This document shows positions 7,585-16,180 of a stretch of 64,000 bases of DNA, in pieces. Location: the NCBI RefSeq assembly GCF_004963255.1, contig NZ_SUGA01000027.1, positions 24,573 through 88,572 of the forward strand, given 5' to 3'. Position numbers and translations under genes: made by a program. Source of the stretch: Mesorhizobium sp. Its GTDB lineage: Bacteria > Pseudomonadota > Alphaproteobacteria > Rhizobiales > Rhizobiaceae. The notes below the pieces were generated by a model. That model had not been told where the DNA came from, did no database searches, and saw nothing but the letters and a program-made list of their open reading frames with translations. Numbering within the stretch: the stretch's first letter is position 1; each line of letters starts with the position of its first letter.

Positions 7585-7962
7585 CTATCGCGGTTGGCTC
7601 GAGCCGGCGCAGGGTTCGAGCACGGTGGCTTCGCCGGCCGCCCCGCCCAGCTCCCGGCAACCCATGACCGTGCACAGCGTCCAGCCTTCCCCGGTGGCGC
7701 CGGACGCCGCGAGCACCAGACGCGGCTGGGGCCCGATCCGTGGCGCATAGATCCACCAGCCGTCCCGCAGCACCGAGCCCTCGGGCGGGTCCATGCCGGC
7801 GCCGGAGCCTTTGACCCGCGCCTCGACGACCTGCAGTCCGGCGGGCGACACTTTCCAATCCTCCCGCCAGCGCGTCCGTTCCACCGAATGCGTCCAGGAC
7901 AGGGTGAAGGCGGCGGCGGCGAGCGTCACCGTCTTGCCGGCGGCGAGGATGCACAGGCTCAT
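7585..7962 (-). CDS. DUF1850 domain-containing protein
   Basis: This 125-residue protein starts MSLCILAAGKTVTLAAAAF (an N-terminal hydrophobic segment), then has WTHSVERTRWREDW, the conserved core of DUF1850. The start at 7962 overlaps the stop of the TRAP permease gene (ATGA), so the two are translationally coupled. DUF1850 genes are known to accompany fused TRAP permeases and TAXI binding proteins, so a role in transporter assembly or function is likely, though no mechanism is established. If the permease is truly frameshifted, this gene may be poorly translated. Confidence 0.85.
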   Translation of the reverse strand: MSLCILAAGKTVTLAAAAFTLSWTHSVERTRWREDWKVSPAGLQVVEARVKGSGAGMDPPEGSVLRDGWWIYAPRIGPQPRLVLAASGATGEGWTLCTVMGCRELGGAAGEATVLEPCAGSSQPR

Positions 7963-10056
7963 GCGGCGCCGGCCATGGACAGCCGGCGCGCGCGCCAGCA
8001 ATGCCAGCCGATCCACGCCAGGGCGAGCGCCCAGCCGGTCTCATCGGTGAGCGGCAGCGCGACCACCAGGAGCAGGCCGGCTGCGAAAGCGACGAGACGC
8101 TCCCACAAGGCCATGCGCCGCGCGAGAAAGCTGACGGCGGCGGCGCCCCACAACACAATGCCCATGCAGGCCTTGGCGACGATATAGGCGACCTCGACGG
8201 GATAGCCGAACGAGGCCGCGATCGGGCCAGCGTCCTGCAGCATGAGGGCCGGCGTGTAGACGGCCATGAACGGCACGACGAAGCCGGCAATGGCGAGCTT
8301 TGTCGCCTGGATGCCGATCTTCAATCCGCTTTCCTTGGCCATCGGCGCGGCGGCGAAGGCGGCGAGCGCCACCGGCGGCGTCAGGTCCGCCATGATGCCG
8401 AAATAGAAGACGAACATGTGGCTGACCACCAGCGGCACGCCGAGCGACAGCAGCGCCGGGCCGGCAAGAGAGGAGGTGATGATGTAGTTGGGGATCGTCG
8501 GAATGCCCATGCCGAGCACCAGGCAGGTGAGCATGGTCAACACCAGCGACAGGAACAGATTGTTCTCGCCGATGGAGATGATCCAGCCGATGAAGGTGGA
8601 GGCGATGCCGGTGAGCGTCAGCGTGCCGATGACGATGCCGACGATAGCGCAGGCGATACCGACGGGCAGCGCGTTCTTGGCCCCTTCGGCAAGCGAATCG
8701 ACGCAGATGCGCAGCGTCTCGCGCCCACCCTTGAAGGCGAGGCAGGCAATGACGAGCGCCGCGATGACGAGGCTCAGCACATTGACACCGAAGCGCATGA
8801 AGGACGCGGCGGCAAGCCCGAGGGCCAGCCAGAAGACGACGCGGAAGGCGAGCGGTCCGATTAACGCCGCCAGCGGTGTGCCGAGGATGAGCACGATGGT
8901 CAGCGCCAGGCCCATCGTGCCGGCGAAGATCGGCGTGTAGCCGGCAAACAGCAGGTAGACCAGCACGGCGAGCGGCAGCACGAGCGGCCAGTGCTTTCGC
9001 ACCGCCTCCCAGGGATCGGGCAACTCGGCCTTGGCCATGCCATGCAGCCCGGCCTTGCCCGCCTCTAGATGCACCTGCCAGAAACAGGCGCCGAAATAGA
9101 GCAGCGCCGGGATGATCGCCGCCTTGACGACCTCGGCATAAGGGATGTTCAGCGTCTCGGCCATGATGAAGGCGACGGCCCCCATCACCGGCGGCATGAT
9201 CTGGCCTCCCATCGAGGAGGTCGCCTCGACCGCGCCGGCAAAGGCCGAGCGGAAGCCGAAGCGCTTCATCAGCGGAATGGTGAACTGGCCGCTGGCGACG
9301 ACATTGGCGACGCCCGAACCGGAGATGGTGCCCATCAGCGCGGAGGAGAGCACGCAAACCTGCGCCGGGCCGCCGCGCCATGAGCCGACGAGGCCGAGCG
9401 CGAAATCGTTGAACAGCGCGATCATGCCGGCCCGCTCGAGGAAGGCGGCAAAGACGACGAAGATGAAGATATAGGCGGCCGACACATAGACCGGCGTGCC
9501 GTATATGCCCTCGGTGCCATAGGCGAAGGTGTCGACCAGCTGCGCGAAATCATAGCCGCGATGGATGAAGGGCGGCGGCAGATGATTGCCGACGAAGCAG
9601 TAGGCGAGGAAGATGAAGGCGATGACCGCCAGCGGCAGGCCCATCAGCCGTCTGGCGGCTTCGAAGACCAGCACAACCAGCAGCGTGCCGACGACCAGGT
9701 CCGGCGTGGTGAGGAAGCCGGAGCGGCGGATGAGGTCGGCATATAAGATCCAGTTGTAGAGGCCTGTCGCGAAAGCCCAGCGCGCCGAGCGTCCAGAACG
9801 CGGCCTTCGCCGCCACGCCGGTGGCGCGCAAATTGGCGATCAGGGCGAAACCGAGCAGCAGCAGGAAGCCGACATGCATGGCCCGCACGACTTGGCTGGG
9901 CAGGCTGCCATAGGCTGCGATGTAGATCTGAAAGACGGAGAAGGCGACGGCGATGGCAAAGGCGGCCTTGCCGGCGAGGCCGTCGCCGAAGCCCGGCGGC
10001 AGGCCTTCGACCTGTTCTTCGACGGCCGGGGAAAGAACGGTCGGGGTCTCGGTCAT
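7959..10056 (-). pseudogene. TRAP transporter fused 4TM/12TM permease, one frameshift
   Basis: This is the permease of a TAXI-type TRAP transporter (QM fusion). The N-terminal part begins MTETPTVLSPAVEEQVEG at 10056 (AGGA upstream) and runs to GALGF. The remainder continues in another frame as FATGLYNWILYADLIRRS and reads cleanly to the stop at 7959. Removing one base from the three-base run at 9772-9774 restores a single protein of about 698 residues with many membrane segments. Gene order TAXI-permease-DUF1850 is the usual one. Because the rest of the frame is intact, the lesion is either very recent or a sequencing error. Confidence 0.85.
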
Positions 10057-10096
10057 TGGCGGGTTCCTGGCGGGCAATACCGTTCTCCGTTGAGGG

Positions 10097-10245
10097 GAGG
10101 GAAACCGTGTATGGCGCTCCCCCTCGCCCAGCCTCCGCTTCGCTCGGCTGATCTCTCCCCGAGGGGAGGAGATTGTCGGCGTCGCTGCCAACCTCTTCTC
10201 CTCCCCCGGGGAGAAGGTGGCCGCGAAGCGGCCCGATGAAGGGGC
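10097..10245. repeat. structured intergenic repeat (family C) between TAXI and TRAP genes
   Basis: It contains inverted pairs such as CTCCCCGAGGGGAGGAG and CTCCTCCCCCGGGGAGAAG, with CTTCGCTCGGCTGATCTC to the left and GGTGGCCGCGAAGCGGCCCG to the right. Related shorter or longer pieces are at 34183-34230, 37470-37695 and 63900-63960. In RNA it would fold strongly between the binding-protein and permease cistrons. Confidence 0.6.
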
Positions 10246-10287
10246 GGGCGCTGCGCTATGCGATAGCCATTCCTCGATGGTGAGGGC

Positions 10288-11247
10288 CTATTTCAGCAGG
10301 CCCTTTTCCCTGTAGTATCGTTCCGCGCCGAGATGCAACGCCACGGGCATGCCGTCCAGCGCCTTGGCCGGATCGATCGCCTTGGCGGCGGCATGAGCGG
10401 CGGTGAGCTGGTCGAGATGCTCGAACAAGAGCTTGGTCATCTGATAGGCGGTGTCGTCGGAGACGTCGGCGCGGGTGATCAGGAAGTTGCCTACCGCGGC
10501 GGTCGGGACATCTTCCGCCTGGCCTTCATAGGTGCCTTTCGGGATGACCACGGAAAGATAGGGCGCCCCGATCTTGGCAACTTCCCCGGCCGGCACGGCG
10601 ACGACGTTGATCGGCACGGAAGTTGCGAGATCGCGGATGGAGGCGACGCCGAGGCCGGCCGACTGCAAGGTGGCGTCGAGCTGGCGGTTCTTGATCAACT
10701 CGACCGACTCGGCGAAGGGCAAGTATTCGACGCGCCCGAGATCCTCGTATTTCAGACCGGCGGCGGCGAAGATGGCGCGCGCGTTGAGCTCGGTGCCGGA
10801 GGCGGGCGCGCCGACCGACAGGCTCTTGCCCTTGAGGTCGGCGAGCGTCTTGATGCCGGAGTCCTGGCTGGCGACGATTTGGATGTAGTTGGGATAGATC
10901 GCGGCAATGCCGCGCAACTTGTCGAGCTTGCCCGGGAAGCCGGCTTCGGTGTTGCCCTCGGCGGCCATCTTGACCGAATCGCCGAGCGCGAACGCGATCT
11001 CGCCCTTGCCCTGCTGCAGGAGATTGAGATTCTCGACCGAAGCTTTGGTCGCCTGAACCTGCGTGCGCGAGCCCTCAATGCCCTTGCCGTAGATTTCGGA
11101 CAGCGCGACGCCGAGTGGATAATAGACGCCCGACGTGCCGCCGGTGAGCACATTGATGAACTCCTGCGCCCCGGCCGACACGATGCCGAGACCCAGCGAC
11201 AGCGCCAAAGCGCCGGCGGCAACAAATTTCGTCCTGAAATCGAGCAT
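10288..11247 (-). CDS. TAXI-family TRAP transporter solute-binding protein
   Basis: The 319-residue protein has a signal peptide (KFVAAGALALSLGLGIVSAG) followed by FINVLTGGTSGVYYPLG, the signature of TAXI periplasmic binding proteins. VQATKASVENLNLL and YPNYIQIVA are further family features. It captures a substrate, often a dicarboxylate or an amino acid such as glutamate, and delivers it to the fused permease downstream. The gene is first in a TAXI-permease-DUF1850 operon, with a structured repeat in the 231-base gap before the permease. Substrate is not predictable here. Confidence 0.93.
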   Translation of the reverse strand: MLDFRTKFVAAGALALSLGLGIVSAGAQEFINVLTGGTSGVYYPLGVALSEIYGKGIEGSRTQVQATKASVENLNLLQQGKGEIAFALGDSVKMAAEGNTEAGFPGKLDKLRGIAAIYPNYIQIVASQDSGIKTLADLKGKSLSVGAPASGTELNARAIFAAAGLKYEDLGRVEYLPFAESVELIKNRQLDATLQSAGLGVASIRDLATSVPINVVAVPAGEVAKIGAPYLSVVIPKGTYEGQAEDVPTAAVGNFLITRADVSDDTAYQMTKLLFEHLDQLTAAHAAAKAIDPAKALDGMPVALHLGAERYYREKGLLK

Positions 11248-11350
11248 GGGTTTCTCCTCCTGAAACAGTCGCGTCGCCTCCCCGTCGCGAGGCTCGTGAG
11301 TTTAGACAGGAGGAGCCAAATGCCAACCCGCAATTCAACGCATTCTGTTT

Positions 11351-11400
11351 GATCAGATCCTTTCCAAAAAACCGGAGTCCACTTTTGGGATCATCATCTG
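11351..11400. repeat. family D repeat fragment
   Basis: GATCAGATCCTTTCC, then AAAACCGGAGTCC, then ACTTTTGGGATCATC, an imperfect palindrome of the same kind as 24063-24109. The 305-base gap 11248-11552 holds this repeat and, on the minus strand, the unmarked promoter region of the TAXI gene. Confidence 0.6.
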
Positions 11401-11552
11401 GACGAACGGTTGAGTGGCGGCGAAAAATGCGCCGGCTTGCGCTTGGCTGCTTTGGGGACGAAAGATTTTTCCGGCGCCTGTCGAAAACGGTCGATGCCAC
11501 ACGACATAGGTCGGCACGCAACGACGCGGCCTTCAAGAAACGGGAGAAGACC

Positions 11553-11924
11553 ATGCGATACATGCTTTTGATCTACAATGACGAAGCCGCGATGGCGAAT
11601 GCTCCAAAGGAGCAGACCCAGCAGGTGCTCGCGGCCTATGGCGCCTATACCGAGGCGCTGAAGAAATCCGGCGCTTATATCGCCGGCGAGCGGCTGCGCC
11701 CGACCCAGGCGGCCACCTCGGTCCGGCTCGCCGGCGGCAAGACCAATGTGCTCGACGGCCCCTATGCCGACACCAAGGAGCAATTGGCAGGCTTTTACAT
11801 GATCGAGACGGCCGACATCGACACGGCCATCGAATGGGGCGCGCGCTGTCCCGCGTCCTCCACCGGCACGGTCGAGGTGCGGCCGATCTGGGAAATGGCA
11901 GAGTACGTCGCCGCCGCGGAGTGA
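11553..11924 (+). CDS. YCII-related (DGPF-type) protein, ECF42 partner
   Basis: The 123-residue protein (MRYMLLIYNDEAAMANAPKE start) belongs to the YCII/DGPF family: ferredoxin-like dimers with the motif NVLDGPYADTKEQLAGFYMI. The ATG at 11553 follows GGGAGAAG, so the upstream in-frame extension is not used. It lies 6 bases before an ECF42-type sigma factor, the standard context in which this sigma group controls its DGPF neighbour. Its biochemical role is unknown. Confidence 0.9.
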   Translation: MRYMLLIYNDEAAMANAPKEQTQQVLAAYGAYTEALKKSGAYIAGERLRPTQAATSVRLAGGKTNVLDGPYADTKEQLAGFYMIETADIDTAIEWGARCPASSTGTVEVRPIWEMAEYVAAAE

Positions 11925-11930
11925 GCCGCG

Positions 11931-13178
11931 ATGGATGATCGCTCGGAGATCGCGCGGGCGGCGGCGGAAGCGGCCGCCCGGCGCAGCTACGGCAAGCTGG
12001 TCGCCTGGCTGGCGGCGCGCACGCGCGACGTCGCCGGCGCCGAGGACGCGCTGGCCGACGCCTTCGCCGCCGCGCTGGAGCGCTGGCCTCGAAGCGGCGT
12101 GCCGGCGCAGCCGGAAGCCTGGCTGCTCGCGGTGGCGCGCCGGCGCGACGTCGACGCCGTGCGGCGGCGGCTGACCGGCGAGGCGGCGCGCGATCATCTG
12201 CAGCTGATCGCCGAGGAAATGGAGGCGCGCATGAGCGGCGAGGAGCTGCCCGACGACCGGTTGCGGCTGATGTTCGCCTGTGCCCATCCGGCAATCGAGG
12301 CCAGCGTGCGCGCGCCGCTGATCCTGCAGACGATCCTCGGCTTCGACGCCGCGACGATCGCCTCGGCCTTCCTGGTCTCGCCGGCGACGATGGGGCAGCG
12401 GCTGGTGCGCGCCAAGGCACGCATCCGCGAGACCGGGATTCCGTTCCGCGTGCCAGAACAGGCGGAGCTGGGCGAGCGGCTGAGCACGGTGCTCGAAGCG
12501 ATCTACGCGACCTTCGCCGAAGGCTGGTCGGATGCGACCGGTACCGATGCCAGCCGGCGCAACCTCGCCGGCGAAGGCATCTGGCTTGGACGGCTGGTCG
12601 CTTCGCTGATGCCGGACGAACCGGAGGCGCTGGGACTACTGGCGCTGATGCTGTTCGCGGAGGCGCGCCGCTCGGCACGGCGCGGCCCGGATGGAGACTT
12701 CGTGCCTTTGGCCGAACAGGATATCGCGCTTTGGGACGACAGCCTGATCGACGAGGCGGAGGCCTTGCTGGCGGGCGCCGCGCAAAGGGGCATCATCGGC
12801 CGCTACCAGCTGGAGGCCGCCGTGCAGTCCGCCCACGCGGCGCGCCGGCGCGGCAGCGGCACCGACTGGCTGGCGATCCGCCAGCTTTACGACGCGCTGC
12901 AGGCCGTCGCCAGCTCGCCGGTGGTGGCGATCAACCGCGCGGTGGCGATCGCCGAGACCGAGGGCGCAACGGCAGGATTGGCGGCGCTTTACGTGCTGGG
13001 CGAGGACAAGCGGCTGCAGGACTACCAGCCCTATTGGGCCGCCCGCGCCGGGCTGTTGGCCAGACTCGGCAATACGAAGCAGGCGGCGCAGGCCTACGAC
13101 CAGGCGATCGGCCTTGAGCGCGACCCGGCGCTGCGGCGTTTCCTGCAGGGTGAGAAGGCGAAGCTTGTGGGGGGTTAA
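11931..13178 (+). CDS. ECF42-type RNA polymerase sigma factor with long C-terminal extension
   Basis: The 415-residue protein has the ECF sigma-2 region (residues about 10-75, with DVAGAEDALADAFAAALERW) and sigma-4 region (about 120-175, with IASAFLVSPATMGQRLVRAKARI). A C-terminal half of about 230 residues follows, with helical repeat-like stretches (QLYDALQAVASSPVVAINRAV, RAGLLARLGNTKQAAQAYDQA) resembling the TPR-like extension of group ECF42. These factors have no anti-sigma; the extension is thought to control activity. It is co-transcribed with the DGPF protein just upstream, a likely target. No obvious target promoter could be marked. Confidence 0.9.
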   Translation: MDDRSEIARAAAEAAARRSYGKLVAWLAARTRDVAGAEDALADAFAAALERWPRSGVPAQPEAWLLAVARRRDVDAVRRRLTGEAARDHLQLIAEEMEARMSGEELPDDRLRLMFACAHPAIEASVRAPLILQTILGFDAATIASAFLVSPATMGQRLVRAKARIRETGIPFRVPEQAELGERLSTVLEAIYATFAEGWSDATGTDASRRNLAGEGIWLGRLVASLMPDEPEALGLLALMLFAEARRSARRGPDGDFVPLAEQDIALWDDSLIDEAEALLAGAAQRGIIGRYQLEAAVQSAHAARRRGSGTDWLAIRQLYDALQAVASSPVVAINRAVAIAETEGATAGLAALYVLGEDKRLQDYQPYWAARAGLLARLGNTKQAAQAYDQAIGLERDPALRRFLQGEKAKLVGG

Positions 13179-13262
13179 TGTCGGTTTGCTCAGTGAGCAG
13201 GCGTCATCACCCTTCCGGGGGATCGGCGCAAACGCTGGGGATTGGCGGAAGCCTCTCAACTT

Positions 13263-13549
13263 CGTCATCCCTGGGCGAAGCAGCCGCGAAGCGGCGTCGC
13301 GGAGACCCTGGGATCCATGCCGTGACCTCGATCGTAGGATGCAGCGGAGCAGAATTCTGCACCGTTGCGACGCGTCGAAGTCACGGAATGGATCCTCGGG
13401 TCTGCGCGCGTCGCTTCGCTCCTTGCTCCGCCCGTGGATGACGAGGTTGGGACATTCTGGGCCGTGGCATTCTTTGGCCACGGTCACAGAATAGATTCCA
13501 GGGGCTCCGCGACGAAGCTTCGCTCCTGCTTCGCCCTGGAATGACGACC
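13263..13549. repeat. interspersed inverted repeat (family A), full copy plus fragment
   Basis: From 13263 to about 13445 two arms of some 60 bases face each other: GTCATCCCTGGGCGAAGCAG on the left; the right arm ends CTCCTTGCTCCGCCCGTGG. The middle contains AGCAGAATTCTGCACCGTTG. A second shorter copy with ATTCCAGGG and CCCTGGAAT ends lies at about 13495-13548. Between them a hairpin (13455-13491, GCCGTGGC and GCCACGGT) could end transcription. Relatives: 22588-22746, 45227-45420, 55984-56070. No gene is seen in the gap 13179-13583. Confidence 0.75.
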
Positions 13550-13583
13550 GCGAGGGGCCGCTGAAGCCCGAGGTATATGCCGC

Positions 13584-14564
13584 CTACGCCCCCAGACCGT
13601 CGAACAGGATGGTCGAGAGATAGCGCTCGGCGAAGGAGGGGATGACGACGACGAGGTTCTTGCCCTTGTTCTCCGGCCGCGAGCCGACGACGATGGCCGC
13701 CTGCAACGCCGCGCCCGAGGAGATGCCGACTGGCACACCTTCAAGGCGCGCGACCAGGCGGGCATTGGCGACCGAATCCTCGTTCGAGACCCTGACGATC
13801 TCGTCATAGACGGACGTGTCGAGGATCTTCGGCGCGAAGCCGGCGCCGATGCCCTGGATCTTATGCGGACCGGGCTGGCCGCCCGACAGAACCGGGGAGG
13901 CCTCCGGCTCGACCGCCACGACATGCACCGAGGGCTTGCGCTTCTTCAGCACCTGGCCGACGCCGGTGATGGTGCCGCCGGTGCCGATGCCGGCGACGAA
14001 GATATCGACCTCGCCATTGGTGTCGTTCCAGATTTCCTCGGCCGTGGTGCGGCGGTGGATCTCGGGATTGGCGGGGTTCTCGAATTGCTGCGGGATGATG
14101 GCGTTGGGCAGCGTGGCGGCAAGCTCGTCGGCCTTGGCGATGGCGCCCTTCATGCCCTTCGGTCCTTCGGTCAGCACCAGCTCGGCGCCGAGCAGCGCCA
14201 GCATCTTGCGGCGCTCGACCGACATCGTCTCCGGCATGGTGAGGATCAGCTTGTAGCCCTTGGCGGCGGCGGCGAAGGCGAGAGCGATGCCGGTGTTGCC
14301 GGAGGTCGGCTCGATCAGCGTGGTCTTGCCGGGCGTAATCTTGCCGGCTTCCTCCAGCGCCTCGATCATGGCGACGCCGATGCGGTCCTTGACCGAAGCG
14401 ATCGGGTTGAAGAATTCGAGCTTGGCCATGAGGTTGGCGACGATGCCCTTCTCCCTGGCGAACTTGTCCAGCCTGACCAGCGGCGTGTCGCCGATCGTCT
14501 CCGTGATCGAATTGAAGACGCGGCCGCGGCCGGGCACGCGCGCGGAGGTGACGGGCTTGTTCAT
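13584..14564 (-). CDS. cysK: cysteine synthase A (O-acetylserine sulfhydrylase)
   Basis: CysK makes cysteine from O-acetylserine and sulfide using pyridoxal phosphate, in the cytoplasm. The 326-residue protein has the PLP lysine in NPIASVKDRIGVAMIEA, the substrate loop PTSGNTGIALAFAA, and GIGTGGTITGVGQVLKK, all typical of CysK. It has no CBS domains, unlike the second member of this fold at 41918. The first 13 residues before VFNSITETIGDTPLVRLD are a short basic leader. It stands alone, after a repeat region and 190 bases downstream of the lysE-type gene. A sulfonate-sulfur island lies 30 kb away. Confidence 0.96.
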   Translation of the reverse strand: MNKPVTSARVPGRGRVFNSITETIGDTPLVRLDKFAREKGIVANLMAKLEFFNPIASVKDRIGVAMIEALEEAGKITPGKTTLIEPTSGNTGIALAFAAAAKGYKLILTMPETMSVERRKMLALLGAELVLTEGPKGMKGAIAKADELAATLPNAIIPQQFENPANPEIHRRTTAEEIWNDTNGEVDIFVAGIGTGGTITGVGQVLKKRKPSVHVVAVEPEASPVLSGGQPGPHKIQGIGAGFAPKILDTSVYDEIVRVSNEDSVANARLVARLEGVPVGISSGAALQAAIVVGSRPENKGKNLVVVIPSFAERYLSTILFDGLGA

Positions 14565-14754
14565 TTGGTTCGCTCCCAGGGCAATGGCATAGGCAAAACA
14601 GAATAGGGCTTTCAGCCGCGCAAGATAGGCCGGCGACCTAAAATATCCGAGTGGGGCGGTTGCTGAAAAGCGCGCCGCAGCGGAAATGCATTTTCCGTAG
14701 TGGCCCGATTTCGGAATGACTTGGCTGAAATCCGGGACGGGTTGAGATTGGAGC

Positions 14755-15372
14755 CTACTGGCGGGCCGCGATCGCGGCGGCCGCGCCCATCATGAAGCCC
14801 GCGGCGGTGCGGTTGAGCACCTTCAGCGCGCGCGGCGATTTCAGGAACCAGCGCGCCTTGGCGGCCAAAGCCAGATAAGGCACCAGCACCACGAACAGCA
14901 CCACCACGGTGAGCATCGCCAAAATGGCGTAGTCGGCGAGCGTGATCGTCTTCAGATCGACGATGGTCGGCGTGATGGCGAGGTAGAAGATCATCGTCTT
15001 GGGATTGCCTAGCGTCACCGTCAGCCCGGCGATGAAGCTCGACAGCAGCCCGCCCCTGGCCTTGCGCGCCTCGACGGTCTCGGGCGTGATGCCGCTGGTC
15101 CAGAAGCGCCAGGCGAGAAAGGCGAGATAGGCGACGCCGGCCCATTTGATGGCCAAGAAGACCATGCCGAAGGTCTGGGCGACGAAGGCCAGCCCAAGCA
15201 CCACGGCGGTGAGATAGGTGAGGTCGCCGAGCATCAGGCCAAATGACATGGCAAGCGAGGAACGGAAGCCGGAGCCGAGCGCGCGGGCAACCAGCGCCGT
15301 GACGCCGGGGCCCGGAATGGCGGCGGCGACGCCGAGGGCGGCGCTGTAAGCGAGGAAACCGGTGAGTGTCAT
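14755..15372 (-). CDS. LysE-family amino-acid exporter
   Basis: The protein of 205 residues starts MTLTGFLAYSAALGVAAAIPGPGVTA; the IPGP motif near the first membrane segment is characteristic of LysE/RhtB exporters. About six membrane segments follow, including GNPKTMIFYLAITP, another family hallmark. The start at 15372 fits the family; an upstream in-frame start would add 22 polar residues with no support. Substrate (often homoserine, threonine, lysine or related compounds) is not predictable. It is on the same strand as cysK, 190 bases upstream. Confidence 0.92.
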   Translation of the reverse strand: MTLTGFLAYSAALGVAAAIPGPGVTALVARALGSGFRSSLAMSFGLMLGDLTYLTAVVLGLAFVAQTFGMVFLAIKWAGVAYLAFLAWRFWTSGITPETVEARKARGGLLSSFIAGLTVTLGNPKTMIFYLAITPTIVDLKTITLADYAILAMLTVVVLFVVLVPYLALAAKARWFLKSPRALKVLNRTAAGFMMGAAAAIAARQ

Positions 15373-15490
15373 GATCCCGAGCCTGATTGTTGATCCCGCA
15401 ATGCTAACGCCGCGCGGCACGGTGCATGAGTTCGCCATGAGTCATGCCGCAAAACCATGAGCGCGGTCGCCCCTTTGCAAGCGTCTGCTC

Positions 15491-15817
15491 TTATTCCTCA
15501 GTGCTTTCGTCGTGGCCCCGGTACAACGCCTCATAATCCCGGCCGCCGTAAAATACATTGACGATTTCCACGGTCTTGCCGACGCGATAAGCAATTACAG
15601 TGCTGCGCTCAAAAGGCACGGTGCGCAACCCTGCTTGAAGGTCGTCACGTCGTCGGCCGCCGTTTGGCGCATCGCCAATCTTGCGGCAGCGGGCACGTAT
15701 GCGCCGAACAAAGGCCAATGCAACGTTGCGGCTTTGGCCCTGCGTGGCGATGAACCGGTAAACTTCGGCCAGGTCCGCGATGGCGTCGGGTCGGTAGGTG
15801 ACCCTAAGACGCCGCAC
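15491..15817 (-). CDS. RelE/ParE-type toxin
   Basis: The ParE-like product reads VRRLRVTYRPDAIADLAEVY from a GTG at 15817, then AFVRRIRARCRKIGDAPNGG, and ends with VIAYRVGKTVEIVNVFYGGRDYEALY, the standard RelE/ParE fold order. ParE toxins block DNA gyrase; RelE toxins cut mRNA; this one looks more like ParE. The start overlaps the antitoxin gene by 14 bases, as usual in these operons; a longer frame from 15856 is less likely. About 108 residues. It is the second gene of a toxin-antitoxin pair with a dyad operator upstream. Confidence 0.85.
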   Translation of the reverse strand: MRRLRVTYRPDAIADLAEVYRFIATQGQSRNVALAFVRRIRARCRKIGDAPNGGRRRDDLQAGLRTVPFERSTVIAYRVGKTVEIVNVFYGGRDYEALYRGHDESTEE

Positions 15818-16094
15818 GGTCCAGGTCTTTGTCGATTCCGGCGATAGCGGCCTCAAGCGCGGCGTCGGCCTCGTCTTCGCTCAAGGACGGCCTGGGATCC
15901 TCGATGGAGCGGCGGACACGGGCTCGGATAGCCTCAAGGCGCTCGGCATCCTCGATGCGTTGCCGCTGCCATACCCGCACGGCGTCACGCATGGCTTCAC
16001 TGACGGTGGCAAATTCGCCGGCTTCCACTCTCTCGCGGATAGCCTGCATTTGCTCGCGCGCCATGGTAACGCTCACTTTCTCGGCGTTGTTCAC
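15804..16094 (-). CDS. ParD-type ribbon-helix-helix antitoxin
   Basis: The 96-residue protein starts with GTG at 16094 (AAGGAG seven bases upstream). The N-terminus MNNAEKVSVTMAREQMQAIR is a ribbon-helix-helix DNA-binding strand and helix, followed by GEFATVSEAMRDAVRVWQ, typical of ParD. The acidic C-terminus (EDEADAALEAAIAGIDKDLD) would wrap and neutralise the toxin encoded by the overlapping gene downstream. A perfect dyad 18 bases before the start is the probable autoregulatory operator. Confidence 0.88.
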   Translation of the reverse strand: MNNAEKVSVTMAREQMQAIRERVEAGEFATVSEAMRDAVRVWQRQRIEDAERLEAIRARVRRSIEDPRPSLSEDEADAALEAAIAGIDKDLDRAAS

Positions 16095-16111
16095 GGTTGG
16101 ACTCCTTCTCG

Positions 16112-16126
16112 CTACCTACTAGGTAG
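16112..16126. promoter_or_regulatory. operator-like palindrome of the toxin-antitoxin operon
   Basis: CTACCTA-C-TAGGTAG is a perfect 7-1-7 dyad. On the minus strand TATCCT lies next to it and could be a -10 element, so bound antitoxin would block the operon promoter. Its location just upstream of the ParD start is where such operators are found. Confidence 0.6.
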
Positions 16127-16180
16127 GATAAATTCCGACCTGGCACCAGAAATTTGTGAAAAGCTGTGGCGTCGGAACCG

